From CAWBLP01 sp963789495 (GTDB taxonomy: Bacteria; Pseudomonadota; Alphaproteobacteria; Acetobacterales; Acetobacteraceae), in NCBI GenBank assembly GCA_963789495.1, contig CAWBLP010000010.1, positions 1 through 64,000 on the forward strand: a stretch of 64,000 nt of DNA, given 5' to 3'. A program made the translations under genes and the position numbers. Shown in pieces: positions 1-8,460 of the stretch (position 1 is its first letter; every line of letters starts with the position of its first letter). The notes under the pieces are model-generated. The model saw nothing but the letters and a program-made list of their open reading frames with translations, ran no database searches and was not told where the DNA came from.

Positions 1-536
1 ACGGATCGGTGTTGGCCAGGCGCTCCGGCATGATCACCGGCGTCGGCTGGGTCTTCGCCAGCGCGTAGGGCAGCGAGGCGAACGGCTTTTTCAACCGCCA
101 CCAGGGTGCGATGGTCCTTCGCCTCCCGCAACTCCAGCCGATCGTTGATGGTCTGGCCGATCGGGTCACGCCGCATCCAGCGCTTCAGCGAGGCGACGCA
201 GTCGCGCGCCAGCACCGGCGTGCCGTCATGGAACAGCAGCCCGTCGCGCAGCCGCATGGTCCACATCTTGCCGCCATTCTCGACCGTGTGGCCTTCGACC
301 ATTTGCGGCTTCGGGTCGAGTTTTTCATCGCGCCCGTACAGGGTTTCGAACACCATCGCGGCGTAGTTGCGGGTCACCAGCGCCGTCGTCCAGACCGGGT
401 CGAGACTGGCGAGGTTCGCCTGCGGCACATGGATCAAGGTCTTGGCCTTGCCACCGACGGCGGGCTGCGCCAGAGCCGGCGCGACACGAGCCAACGAACC
501 GGCCGCCGCAGCGGCCAGGAAGTCACGGCGTTTCAT
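1..536 (-). CDS. ABC transporter substrate-binding protein, family 5 (peptide/opine type), N-terminal part, frameshifted near the window edge
   Basis: The protein begins MKRRDFLAAAAAGSLARVAPALAQ, a twin-arginine-like or Sec signal peptide, and continues with the SBP_bac_5 pattern seen in the protein at 53920 (LDPVWTT, AAMVFETLYG, LRDGLLFHDGTPV, DCVASLKRW). It would be a periplasmic peptide- or amide-binding protein feeding a dpp-like permease. The C-terminal part lies outside the window. From a run of five T at 87-91 (five A in the gene) the frame goes wrong. With four A the protein would continue VEKPFASLPYALAKTQPTP, matching the family and the paralogue at 53920. With five it reads out of frame to the edge. 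This is either a sequence error or a recent mutation. The start is chosen from the signal peptide. Confidence 0.8.
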   Translation of the reverse strand, partial: MKRRDFLAAAAAGSLARVAPALAQPAVGGKAKTLIHVPQANLASLDPVWTTALVTRNYAAMVFETLYGRDEKLDPKPQMVEGHTVENGGKMWTMRLRDGLLFHDGTPVLARDCVASLKRWMRRDPIGQTINDRLELREAKDHRTLVAVEKAVRLAALRAGEDPADAGDHAGAPGQHRS

Positions 537-812
537 TGCTTGTCTCCAACGTTTCCACGCGCCAGCCAAGCTTCACGCGTGGCGGGGCGGATGATGGCTG
601 CATACAACGCCGGACTGGCCGGGTCGATTCCCGGCCTGGCACAAGGCCTGCGCAAGCTGCATTCCAGCCGCGTGCGAATCGATCGACAGGACGGGTGGCC
701 GGCAACCACGCAGCGCCTGGCCTTGGGCCGATAGCCGGGAGGCAAGGCCAGCTCCGCGATCCTGGGCATCGGACAGACGCTGGCCTGGCCAGCGGGCGGG
801 ACCCGGCGGCGG

Positions 813-2036
813 TCACCCGCCCAGTAGCCTGGTCCGCAGCCGCCAGAACAGACCTTGTGGCGCGGGCACGGAAGCCGCTGCCTTGGTTTGCAGCGAGGAG
901 ATCTGGCCGGGCTTGCCACGCAGGAATTCCATGGCCGTGATCGTCTGCAGCTTCGCCGCTGCCAGCAGATCCGCTGCGACGGCATCGACCTCATCGAGAC
1001 GCCGCATCACCGCCGGAATGTCGGTCTGCCATTCGCGCCTGGCGGGGTCCCACGCCCCGTCCGGGTCGAACATATCGGCCCAGTAACGCAAGCGGCAGAT
1101 ATGCGCCAGGTTACAGAACCAGGAATTGGTGTATTGCGCCGGCACCAGCTCATAGATGATGGTCCCGGGCTCACAGAACACGATATTGGTCATGCCGGCG
1201 CCATGCGGCCCCACCACGATGCCGGCATTGCGGAACAGCCGGATCTGCTCGCCTAGACTGAGTGTGCCGGGCGTCACGATCTCGAAGCCGCGCTGACGCA
1301 TCGCCTCGATCAGCGCCGCTTCGTTGCGCATCGGCCGCGAGGTTGCGTCGGTGCGTGCCACGTACAGCCGGCGACCCTCGGGTACACTGACCGGCACGCT
1401 CTGACGCAGCCGCGCATAGGTCTGCCGCGCCTGCATGGACAGCCAGAACGCCGCCTGGCCGGTGAGGTATTCGCTGAATTCGACACGCGCAAATGCGTGT
1501 TTTGTCTCGCGCTGCTCGATAACGATCCGTTTGGTCTCGGCATAGCCCAGGCGTTGCAGCGACTCTTCCTGCCAGGCGTTCAGGACAGGCAGCACGAGGA
1601 CGGTTCGGCGATCCTGGCCGTCCCGTCGCAACGCGAAGTCGATTGCCGGAAGCGCCTGTGTCATCCAATGGAAATAGTTCCGATAGGCGACATTGCAGCC
1701 GATGATGGCGGTGCCGTCATCGGGCGTCCCGCCCGGCCGGGTCTGCTCCACGCGGAGTGCCCGCATATGCTCGTCAGGGATCAGGTAGCCGGTGCCGCGG
1801 ATGAAGCCCTGCGCGTTGAACAGGCCGCGAAAATGCCCGTCCAGCATGACGTCGGACAGCACATAGTGGCGGATCGGATGCGGTGCCTGGTTCCAGCCGA
1901 AGAAGGGGTTTCGTTCCGGCCCGGTGAAATTTCGCTCGAACGGGGCATTCTCCGGTTCCGGCGGCTGGCTGGTGGTTTCCGCCAGGATCACCGCATCGGC
2001 CACCGCTTCGACCGTCTGTTCCGCGTGCTCGCTCAT
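813..2036 (-). CDS. Glycosyltransferase family 61 (DUF563) protein
   Basis: This 407-residue protein has no obvious signal peptide. It carries the hallmark of GT61/DUF563 enzymes, a GPHGAGMTNIVF segment near residues 275-290, followed by a long C-terminal part with conserved aromatic residues. Family members transfer sugars such as xylose or GlcNAc to glycans and are common in bacterial polysaccharide loci. The acceptor here is unknown. No other polysaccharide gene is next to it: upstream are tRNA genes and downstream, after about 275 bases, is the binding-protein gene at the window edge. A Met at 2036 with a weak ribosome binding site is used as start. The family call is solid, the substrate is not known. 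Confidence 0.8.
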   Translation of the reverse strand: MSEHAEQTVEAVADAVILAETTSQPPEPENAPFERNFTGPERNPFFGWNQAPHPIRHYVLSDVMLDGHFRGLFNAQGFIRGTGYLIPDEHMRALRVEQTRPGGTPDDGTAIIGCNVAYRNYFHWMTQALPAIDFALRRDGQDRRTVLVLPVLNAWQEESLQRLGYAETKRIVIEQRETKHAFARVEFSEYLTGQAAFWLSMQARQTYARLRQSVPVSVPEGRRLYVARTDATSRPMRNEAALIEAMRQRGFEIVTPGTLSLGEQIRLFRNAGIVVGPHGAGMTNIVFCEPGTIIYELVPAQYTNSWFCNLAHICRLRYWADMFDPDGAWDPARREWQTDIPAVMRRLDEVDAVAADLLAAAKLQTITAMEFLRGKPGQISSLQTKAAASVPAPQGLFWRLRTRLLGG

Positions 2037-2184
2037 TATGTCAGGTTTCGATCGCTGCCGGCCCTACCGGACGGGATAGCCGAACAGTGCCGCGCCGGAA
2101 TAGGTGGAATTAGCCTAATCTGTACCTGCCAGCAACGACTGCACGCCACTACCGACCACTATCCGCCGCTTCCCGGTACGGAAC

Positions 2185-2261
2185 TGGCGCGCCCTGTAGG
2201 ACTCGAACCTACGACCCGCAGCTTAGAAGGCTGCCGCTCTATCCAACTGAGCTAAGGGCGC
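2185..2261 (-). tRNA. tRNA-Arg (anticodon TCT)
   Basis: Read on the minus strand this folds into a standard cloverleaf. The 7-bp acceptor stem is GCGCCCT/AGGGCGC, the D arm is AGCTCAGTTGGATAGAGC, the anticodon loop CTTCTAA has anticodon TCT, and the T loop is TTCGAGT. Discriminator G is followed by an encoded CCA at 2185-2187. Confidence 0.96.
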
Positions 2262-2274
2262 ATGCCGATCGGAT

Positions 2275-2580
2275 CTAATGCGTCCAGTTCTCCCGGCGCC
2301 CGTAGCGGAAATTATCCGCATAGGCCTTGGGGCGGAACTGGCGCTCCTGCGGCAGCTCCAGTTCGAAATCGATGCCGCGCGCCTTGGCGTAGTCCACCGC
2401 CTCCTGCTGGGTGTCGAAGTGCAGATGCACCTGGGTCTGCGTGTCGGCACTGCCGATCCAGCCCATCAGCGGGTCGGGCCGCCGCGGCGAGGTCGGCAGG
2501 AACTCCAGCACCCATTGGCGGGTCGCCGCCCAGCCCGACTGCATGGCATTCTTCGGCGGCTGGTAGATGCGGGCCCGCAT
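2275..2580 (-). CDS. ETC complex I subunit (NDUFS4/AQDQ-like) family protein
   Basis: This 101-residue protein matches the bacterial homologue of the mitochondrial 18-kDa complex I subunit NDUFS4. It shows an N-terminal ARIYQPPKNAMQSG, a central WVLEF followed by PLMGWIGSAD, and the C-terminal RPKAYADNF signature. The family is an accessory subunit of NADH:ubiquinone oxidoreductase in alphaproteobacteria and mitochondria. The ATG at 2580 is preferred because AGGAG lies 11 bases upstream; a TTG three codons earlier is too close to it. The gene lies between two tRNA genes, only 13 bases from tRNA-Arg and 18 from tRNA-Pro, so the three may share a transcript. No nuo genes are in the window. Confidence 0.88.
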   Translation of the reverse strand: MRARIYQPPKNAMQSGWAATRQWVLEFLPTSPRRPDPLMGWIGSADTQTQVHLHFDTQQEAVDYAKARGIDFELELPQERQFRPKAYADNFRYGRRENWTH

Positions 2581-2598
2581 GGTCTTCAACTCTCCTGA

Positions 2599-2676
2599 TG
2601 GTCGGGGCGGCCGGATTCGAACCGGCGGCCTCGTGTACCCAAAACACGCGCGCTAACCAGGCTGCGCCACGCCCCG
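2599..2676 (-). tRNA. tRNA-Pro (anticodon TGG)
   Basis: Minus-strand cloverleaf starting CGGGGCG (C1 is typical of bacterial tRNA-Pro), with acceptor partner CGCCCCG. The anticodon stem CGTGT/ACACG encloses loop TTTGGGT (anticodon TGG) and the T loop is TTCGAAT. Discriminator A is followed by an encoded CCA. Confidence 0.96.
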
Positions 2677-2757
2677 TCTGCCTCGGATCCGGCCGGATGC
2701 ACTCCCGCCCCTCCCCGAACGCCGGAACCTATGGGCGCAACCCCCGCGAGGCAAGCC

Positions 2758-3237
2758 TCACGGCGCGTTGCCGAAGATTCGCTGCTGCACGGTATCGCCC
2801 ACCCTTATGTTCAGCTTCGCCGTGGTGCCGGCCGCCAGCTCCAGCGTGGCGCGCACCGGGCCGTGGCTTTCGATCGGGGCCAGGCTCTCCGGCACGGTGT
2901 CCTCGGCGATGGCGCGGATCGTGCCGTCCTGCTTGATGAACACCATATCCAGCGGCACCAGCGTGTTCTTCATCCACATCGGCGACTCCCGCGGCATGCC
3001 CCAGTCGAACAGCATGCCGCCATCCGCCGGCACGCGCTTGCGGAACATCTCTCCCACCCGCTGCTGGTCCGGCGTGGTCGCCATCTCGACGTTGAACTCG
3101 TGTTTGCTGCCGTCGCGGCTGACGATCACCAGCTTTTCCTTGGGCAGTGCGGGCTGCGGCCCGGACGGGTCGGTCCCCTGTGCCGCGGCGGCAATCGGCA
3201 GGGCGAGCAGCATGGTCAGCAGCAGACGGCGTTTCAT
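2758..3237 (-). CDS. DUF192 family secreted protein
   Basis: This 159-residue protein has a clear Sec signal peptide (MKRRLLLTMLLALPIAAAAQ). A complete DUF192 domain covers about residues 40-155, including the typical GEMFRKRVPADGGMLFDW, the segment MWMKNTLVPLDMVFI and a C-terminal LELAAGTTAKLNIRVGD. Members are small beta-barrel exported proteins of unknown biochemical role, found in many bacteria and archaea. The gene ends about 80 bases before tRNA-Pro and starts about 50 bases after the stop of the deacetylase-like gene, on the same strand. Function is not known; the family call is firm. Confidence 0.88.
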   Translation of the reverse strand: MKRRLLLTMLLALPIAAAAQGTDPSGPQPALPKEKLVIVSRDGSKHEFNVEMATTPDQQRVGEMFRKRVPADGGMLFDWGMPRESPMWMKNTLVPLDMVFIKQDGTIRAIAEDTVPESLAPIESHGPVRATLELAAGTTAKLNIRVGDTVQQRIFGNAP

Positions 3238-3286
3238 GGCGACAGGACGCTCCGAATCGAGAGGAACCGTGGATAGCAGCGGCGGG

Positions 3287-4447
3287 TCATCGCCGGCCAG
3301 CGAGCGCCGGGGGTTGCGGCTCCAGGGGCGTCCGGCCCGGGGTCGGGATGGGCAGACCCTCCGCGAGGCGCTTCACTTCGTCCCGGATCGGCCCGTCCCG
3401 TGGCGGGTCGAGCAGCGTGGTGAACCAATGCTCCGGCGGGTTGCGACCGGCGGCGCGATCCCAGCGCAACGCACGCAACACCGACTCGGCCGCTGGCGGC
3501 AGGCGGTCCGGGCCGGAGAATCCGTTCAGCGCGCCCCAGATCGCGGCCCAGCAGCGGCCCACGCTCCACGGGTTGTAGCCGCCGCCGCCCAACACCAGCA
3601 GCCGTGGTGCCAGCGTCTTCAGCGCCGCCACCACCGCCACGTGGGACCGGTTGGACAGCGACAGGCGGGACAGCGGGTCCTCCTCCAGCGCGTCGGCACC
3701 GGCCTGCAGCATGATGGCCTGGGGCCGGCGAGCCGCGATCAACGGCAGCACGGCCTGCTGCATCACCAGGCGGAACTCGCTGTCGTTGCAGCCGCGCGGC
3801 AACGGAAAATTGCGGGCGGCACCGCCGGCGCGATCCCCCGCGGCGCCGGTGAACGGCCAGCGCGCCGCCTCGTGCAGACTGATGGTCAGCACCCGCTCGT
3901 CGTCGTGGAACGCGTCCTGCACCCCGTCGCCGTGATGCGCATCGATGTCCAGATACACGAGATTGGTCAGGCCGGCGTCGAGCCAGGCCAGCAGGCCCAG
4001 CACCGGGTCGTTGAGGAAGCAGAAGCCGGAGGCGCGGTCCGGCCGGCCATGATGCGTGCCGCCACCCGGACAATGCGCGATGCCGCCCTCAGCCACCAGC
4101 CGCGCTGCCAGCAGCACGCCGCCGGCCGATAAAGCGGGCCGGCGGAACACCTCCGGGTAGATCGGGTTGCCCTCCGCGCCGATCCGGAACCGCTGCCGGT
4201 CCGCGTCGGACACCGTCTGCGTCGCTTCGGCGTGCTGCAAGGCGGCGACATAATCCGGATCGTGGAACTGGGTCAGCTCCGCCAGGCTGGCCATCGGCGC
4301 CTCGTGATAGGCGTCATCCGGCAGCCAGCCCAGCGCGCGGCAGAGATCGGTGCAGGTGGAGACGCGCGGCACGGCAAGCGGATGCTTCGGGCCGTAGCTC
4401 GAGCGGCGATAGATCTCGCTGCCGACGTAGCAGGTCCGCATCGCCAT
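3287..4447 (-). CDS. Histone deacetylase family protein (AcuC/acetylpolyamine amidohydrolase type)
   Basis: This 386-residue protein is of usual length for arginase/deacetylase-fold hydrolases. Visible motifs are an N-terminal HPLAVPRVSTCTDL, GGGTHHG near residue 128 (tandem active-site histidines), DIDAHHGDG near 170 (Asp and His zinc ligands), TISLHE, and a C-terminal GGGGYNPWSVGRCWA loop. The family removes acetyl groups from lysine, polyamines or other amides. In bacteria AcuC-type members deacetylate acetyl-CoA synthetase, but the substrate cannot be read from the sequence. Its start lies 17 bases after the stop of the methylisocitrate lyase gene on the same strand, so the two are probably co-transcribed. 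That would fit control of short-chain acyl-CoA metabolism (inference). Confidence 0.9.
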   Translation of the reverse strand: MAMRTCYVGSEIYRRSSYGPKHPLAVPRVSTCTDLCRALGWLPDDAYHEAPMASLAELTQFHDPDYVAALQHAEATQTVSDADRQRFRIGAEGNPIYPEVFRRPALSAGGVLLAARLVAEGGIAHCPGGGTHHGRPDRASGFCFLNDPVLGLLAWLDAGLTNLVYLDIDAHHGDGVQDAFHDDERVLTISLHEAARWPFTGAAGDRAGGAARNFPLPRGCNDSEFRLVMQQAVLPLIAARRPQAIMLQAGADALEEDPLSRLSLSNRSHVAVVAALKTLAPRLLVLGGGGYNPWSVGRCWAAIWGALNGFSGPDRLPPAAESVLRALRWDRAAGRNPPEHWFTTLLDPPRDGPIRDEVKRLAEGLPIPTPGRTPLEPQPPALAGRR

Positions 4448-4464
4448 GCGCCCCCGGCCGGACT

Positions 4465-5388
4465 TCAGGTGCGTTGCGGCATCGCCTGTGGAATGATGGT
4501 GGTGACGATGGTGGAGTCCAACGCCTCATAGTCGTGGTAGCCGATGGTGGCATACAGCTCCGACCGGGTCTGCATGCGGTCCACCATGTTCTGCGTGCCG
4601 CCATCCCGCCGGATCGCCGCATAAAGATCGGCCTGCGCCTTGTTGGCGACACGCAGCGAACTCACCGGCCAGATCACCATCTTGTAGCCCATCGCCTGGA
4701 ATTCCTCGGCGGTGAAGAACGGCGTGCGACCGAACTCCGTCATGTTGGCCAGCAGCGGCACGTTCGGCATGCGCGCCGAAAACGCGCTGAACATCTCCGC
4801 GGTGTTCAGCGCTTCCGGGAAGATCGCATCGGCGCCGGCGTCCAGATACAGCTTCGCCCGCGCCACCGCGCCGTCGAGCCCCTCGCTGGCCGCCGCATCG
4901 GTGCGCGCGATGATGAACAGATGCCGCCGCGCCTTGCGGGCCGCGGCGATCTTGGCGGCCATGTCATGCGCATCCGCCAGTTTCTTGTCGTTCAGATGGC
5001 CGCACTTCTTCGGCAGCAACTGGTCCTCGATATGCACCGCGCCGGCGCCAGCATCCTCGAAGCAGCGCACCATGTGCATCACGTTCAGCGCCTCGCCATA
5101 GCCGGTATCGCCGTCCACCAGCAGCGGCAGGCCGGAGGAGCGGGCGATCTGGCGGATGAAGAAGCAGACCTCGTCGACCGTGATCACGCCGAGGTCGGGC
5201 AGGCCCATCGAGGCGGTCATCGCCGCACCGGACAGATACAGCCCGTCGAACCCGGCCGCCTTCGCCTGCAATGCCGCCTGGCCGTTCTGCGCCCCGGGAA
5301 GCTGCAGGATGCCCGGCCGCGCAAGCAGCGCCCGAAAACGCTCTCCGGCCGGGGCGGTGGGCAGGTCGTCGGCGACGAGATAGGTCAT
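4465..5388 (-). CDS. prpB: Methylisocitrate lyase (isocitrate lyase/PEP mutase family)
   Basis: This 307-residue cytoplasmic TIM-barrel enzyme is expected to cleave 2-methylisocitrate to pyruvate and succinate in the propionate cycle. Seen are YLSGAAMTASMGLPDLG, the metal-binding VDGDTGYGE near residue 90, the catalytic KKCGH loop near 126, FPEA, LLANMTEFGRTPFFT and the C-terminal MQTRSELYATIGYHDYE. These match PrpB better than oxaloacetate decarboxylase or PEP mutase. The ATG at 5388 is chosen because GGAG lies about 9 bases upstream and the protein then begins like family members; an upstream ATG at 5502 would add an unrelated arginine-rich extension. No prpC or acnD homologue is adjacent. 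The deacetylase-like gene follows 17 bases downstream. Confidence 0.85.
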   Translation of the reverse strand: MTYLVADDLPTAPAGERFRALLARPGILQLPGAQNGQAALQAKAAGFDGLYLSGAAMTASMGLPDLGVITVDEVCFFIRQIARSSGLPLLVDGDTGYGEALNVMHMVRCFEDAGAGAVHIEDQLLPKKCGHLNDKKLADAHDMAAKIAAARKARRHLFIIARTDAAASEGLDGAVARAKLYLDAGADAIFPEALNTAEMFSAFSARMPNVPLLANMTEFGRTPFFTAEEFQAMGYKMVIWPVSSLRVANKAQADLYAAIRRDGGTQNMVDRMQTRSELYATIGYHDYEALDSTIVTTIIPQAMPQRT

Positions 5389-5635
5389 GGCGCGTGTCTC
5401 CACGGGTTGCGCGGCGCATCGCTTATGCGCGGGCTGGCGACGCCGCTCAAGCCACCTGAAGGTTGCCCTGCCGTGATGGGCGATCGCGATGGGCTTGCGC
5501 ATGCCCGGCCGCGCCGAAGCGGGTGGACCGAATTTCCCCCTCGCAGGTCATCGCTTGTGGTTCGGCACGCAGGGTCGGAAGTTCACGCGCGGTCCGCAGT
5601 CAAGGTAAGGATGCCCCTGGTCTGGCGTGAACCGC

Positions 5636-5790
5636 GGCAAGGCAAGACTTTTTGCCACGGAGAAAGAACGAGGCCCCCCGAGGGCCACTGGAGTCGGTGA
5701 TCGCACGACCGCCGGTGTGCAGGCACCGAGCTCTGCGGCCCTCCGTGACCCTCATTTCTCCTCCGTGGTGAAAGCTTTGCTTTGTGGCGG
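5636..5790. repeat. Imperfect long inverted repeat in a 500-base gene-free stretch (5389-5888)
   Basis: Between prpB and the parvulin gene there is no convincing gene. Two arms of roughly 43 bases are inverted copies of each other: about 5640-5683 (containing CCACGGAGAAAGAACGAGG) and about 5741-5790, whose reverse complement contains CCACGGAGGAGAAATGAGG. The sequence could fold into a long interrupted hairpin. The rest of the gap shows only scattered short ORFs without codon bias; a promoter for the parvulin gene must lie here but no clear boxes are seen. Confidence 0.6.
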
Positions 5791-5888
5791 TTGCCATCAA
5801 ACGGAACCGGTGTTCCGGCGCTGCCGCCAGAGGCGTCCACGGGAGCCCTCGACGTAACGCAGCTTGCCGGCGGCAGGCCGGTTCCACC

Positions 5889-6863
5889 ATGATCGGCCCG
5901 TTGCCCCAACAAATGGCGGGTCCTGTGGTGCGTTTACGGTCAAGGCTGCGGCCTGTCTCGATGTGCCTCCTTACCGGCCTGCTGACAGGTGCCGCAGCCT
6001 CGCCCTCTGCCCTGGCGCAGAGCCAGACCGCGCCCTACGGCTCCCCGCTTGGCCCCACCGACCTCGGCCCACCCAGCGCCGCGCCCGCCAAGGCCAGCTC
6101 GATCGTGGCCGAAGTGGATGGCCGCCCAATCCACCTGGCCGAGGTGGGCGACGCGATCCGAAGGCTTCCAGGGGCCGGTGGCGACAACAGCTTCGAGAGC
6201 CTGTTCAGCCCGGTCTTGCGCCGCCTCATTGAACGTCAGGCGCTGGTGGTGCGGGCGAACGCCGAGGGCATCGCGGAAATCCCCGAGGTGCGGCGACGGG
6301 TCCAGGTCGCGACGGACCAGGTGCTGGAGAATGAATATCTCCGTCACAAGATCGAACCGACCATCTCGGAGACCGCATTGCTGGCGCGCTACGACGCGCA
6401 GGTGAAGGGCAAGCCCGGTCCTGTGGTGGTGCATGCCTGGGCGATACTGACCCCGACCGAGGACAACGCGCTCAGCGTGATCGGCGCCCTCGCGGCTGGC
6501 GCCAATTTTGCGTTGCTGGCACACCAGTTCAGCACCGACTCGACGGCTGCCGCCGGCGGTGACCTGGGGTTCGTGCGGCGCGGCGCACTCAGCCCGGAAC
6601 TGGCGGCGGTGGTGTTCTCGCTGCGGCCCGGTGAAGTGTCCGCCTATCCGGTGCGCTCGGCCGCTGGCTGGTTCATCCTGAAAACGGAAAGCCGGGGACG
6701 CACGCCGACACCCAGCTTCGCACAGGCGCGGGGGTTCCTGCTGGAGGAGATGATTCGCGAGCAGGTCCACAGCGTCACCCAGGACGTGCTGAACCAGGCG
6801 GTGATCCGTGTGTATTCGATGGCCGGCAAGGTGTCCGGGCAGGATGGCAGCAGCAAGCCGTGA
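5889..6863 (+). CDS. Parvulin-type peptidylprolyl isomerase, exported (SurA/PrsA-like)
   Basis: A 324-residue protein with an N-terminal hydrophobic signal segment (MCLLTGLLTGAAASPSALAQ, about residues 24-43). A SurA_N-like helical region with AEVDGRPIHLAEVGDAI follows, and a PpiC rotamase domain runs from about residue 175 to 265 (HAWAILTP, FSTDSTAAAGGDLGFVRRGALSPELAAVVFSLRPGEVS, GWFILK). It probably assists folding of exported or outer-membrane proteins in the periplasm. The ATG at 5889 is used; ATGs at 5913 or 5958 would also keep the signal peptide. It converges on phoB, 88 bases away, and has no operon partner. Confidence 0.82.
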   Translation: MIGPLPQQMAGPVVRLRSRLRPVSMCLLTGLLTGAAASPSALAQSQTAPYGSPLGPTDLGPPSAAPAKASSIVAEVDGRPIHLAEVGDAIRRLPGAGGDNSFESLFSPVLRRLIERQALVVRANAEGIAEIPEVRRRVQVATDQVLENEYLRHKIEPTISETALLARYDAQVKGKPGPVVVHAWAILTPTEDNALSVIGALAAGANFALLAHQFSTDSTAAAGGDLGFVRRGALSPELAAVVFSLRPGEVSAYPVRSAAGWFILKTESRGRTPTPSFAQARGFLLEEMIREQVHSVTQDVLNQAVIRVYSMAGKVSGQDGSSKP

Positions 6864-6951
6864 CGACCGGTTGGAACGCTCCCGGCTGGCCGGCAAGCAG
6901 CGCCGATAAGCGGTCGGGCGGACCTCGCAAACCCTCCGGGAAACCAGCCGG

Positions 6952-7716
6952 TCAGATCGGATCAGTGTCCAGCGCGTAGCCAGCGGTGCGCACGGTGCGC
7001 ACCACGTCCAGCTCGTCCGGACCGTTCAGCGCCTTGCGCAGCCGGCGGATATGCACATCCACGGTGCGCGGCTCCACGTGGATGTCCGGGCCCCACACCG
7101 CATCCAGCAGTTCCTCGCGCGCGAACACCCGGCGGGGATGCTGCATGAAGAACTCCAGCAGCCGGTACTCGGTCGGCCCCAGATGCACGCGGCGTTCGTT
7201 GCGCGTCACCCGATGCGCCGCGAGGTCCAGCGCGATGTCGTGGAACACCAGCTGGCCCTTGGCCGGCACCGCATTCGCCCGACGCAGCAGCGCGCGCATC
7301 CGCGCCAGCAGCGCTTCCATGCTGAATGGCTTGGTGATGTAGTCATCCGCACCGGTATTCAGGCCGCGCACGGCGTCCTGTTCCTCGGTGCGCGCGGTCA
7401 GCATGATCACCGGAAGGTCGCGGGTCGAGGCGCGACGGCGGATCTGGCGACACACTTCCAGTCCCGACACCGTCGGCAGCATCCAGTCGAGCAGCACGAG
7501 ATCGGGCTGCACCTCGGCGATGCGGGTCAGTGCCTCCTGGCCGTCCACCGCTTCCTCCACCCGGAAGCCCTGTTTCTCCAGATTGTAGCGCAGCATGGTG
7601 AGCAGCGCCGGCTCGTCCTCCACCACCAGCACCAGCGGCTTGGACAACAGTCCACCGGCGTCGCGCAGCGGGAGATCCCTGGGAACGCTCCTGGTCATCG
7701 CATTGGTTGTGCTCAC
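6952..7716 (-). CDS. phoB: Phosphate regulon response regulator PhoB
   Basis: An OmpR/PhoB-type response regulator of 254 residues. The receiver domain (about 28-145) has the acidic pair in VEDEP, phospho-acceptor Asp in LLDWMLP (about residue 77), Thr in MLTAR and Lys in DDYITKPF. The winged-helix DNA-binding domain follows (about 155-250, with GPTEYRLLEFFMQHP, REELLDAVWG, VDVHIRRLRKAL). The GTG at 7716 is preferred: it lies 4 bases after the phoU stop with AAGGAA about 7 bases upstream, whereas upstream codons run into phoU. It is the last gene of the pst operon and should activate it under phosphate starvation. The cognate kinase phoR is not in the window. Confidence 0.92.
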   Translation of the reverse strand: MSTTNAMTRSVPRDLPLRDAGGLLSKPLVLVVEDEPALLTMLRYNLEKQGFRVEEAVDGQEALTRIAEVQPDLVLLDWMLPTVSGLEVCRQIRRRASTRDLPVIMLTARTEEQDAVRGLNTGADDYITKPFSMEALLARMRALLRRANAVPAKGQLVFHDIALDLAAHRVTRNERRVHLGPTEYRLLEFFMQHPRRVFAREELLDAVWGPDIHVEPRTVDVHIRRLRKALNGPDELDVVRTVRTAGYALDTDPI

Positions 7717-7720
7717 GGTG

Positions 7721-8440
7721 CTATTCCTTCGCCCGTACCACCGCATAAGCGGAGGTGTCGCCTTTCGGTCGCGCATCCGGCAGCGACTCGCCCTTCACGG
7801 CGTAGTACACCACCTCGGCAATGTTGGTCGCATGGTCGCCGATGCGTTCCAGGTTCTTGGCGATGAACAGCAGATGCGTGCAGGGCGTGATGTTGCGCGG
7901 ATCTTCCATCATGTAGGTGATCAGCTCGCGGAAGATCGCATTGTACAGATCGTCCACCACCTGGTCGCCGCGCCAAACCTCTACCGCCTTGTCGGCATCG
8001 TTGGCGCCGATCGCATCGATGATCGTCTTGAGGTTCTGCTGCACCAGCTGCGCCATATGCGCCAGGCCGGCGAGCGAATAGGGCAGCGTGAACTGCGCCA
8101 GCACGATGCTGCGCTTGGCGACGTTGGTGGCGTAGTCGCCGATCCGTTCGAGGTCGCCGGTGATCTTCAGTGACGCGACGATGCGGCGCAGATCCTCCGC
8201 CATCGGCTGGCGCAGCGCGAGCAGCCGGATCACGAACTGTTCGGCCTCCCGCTCCAGTGCGTCGACCTTGGGGTCTTCCTCCACGGCGCGGGTGGCCGCG
8301 GCGGCGTTGCGGTCCATGATCGCCTCGGCGGCGAGCGCGACCTGGTTCTCCACGATGCCGCCCATTTCGGTCAGCAGGTCGCGCAGGCGCTTCAGTTCGG
8401 CGTCGTAGCTCTTGACGAGGTGTTCAGGCGCTGCGGACAT
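7721..8440 (-). CDS. phoU: Phosphate signalling protein PhoU
   Basis: A 239-residue all-helical protein with two PhoU repeats. Seen are a start MSAAPEHLVKSYDAELKRL, the MGGIVENQVALAAEAI helix, DRNAAAATRAVEEDPKVDALE, RRIVASLKITGDLERIGDYATNVAKR and the second-repeat FIAKNLERIGDHATNIAEVVYY. PhoU links the Pst transporter to the PhoR/PhoB system and represses it when phosphate is sufficient. The ATG at 8440 has a strong AGGAAGGAAG site upstream. The gene lies 20 bases after pstB and 4 bases before phoB, the canonical operon order. Confidence 0.95.
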   Translation of the reverse strand: MSAAPEHLVKSYDAELKRLRDLLTEMGGIVENQVALAAEAIMDRNAAAATRAVEEDPKVDALEREAEQFVIRLLALRQPMAEDLRRIVASLKITGDLERIGDYATNVAKRSIVLAQFTLPYSLAGLAHMAQLVQQNLKTIIDAIGANDADKAVEVWRGDQVVDDLYNAIFRELITYMMEDPRNITPCTHLLFIAKNLERIGDHATNIAEVVYYAVKGESLPDARPKGDTSAYAVVRAKE

Positions 8441-8460
8441 GATCGGGCTTCCTTCCTGGT

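Noticed and set aside
5583..5912. Possible small gene of about 109 codons before the parvulin gene
   Set aside because: It overlaps the inverted repeat and the parvulin start, has no ribosome binding site or family resemblance.
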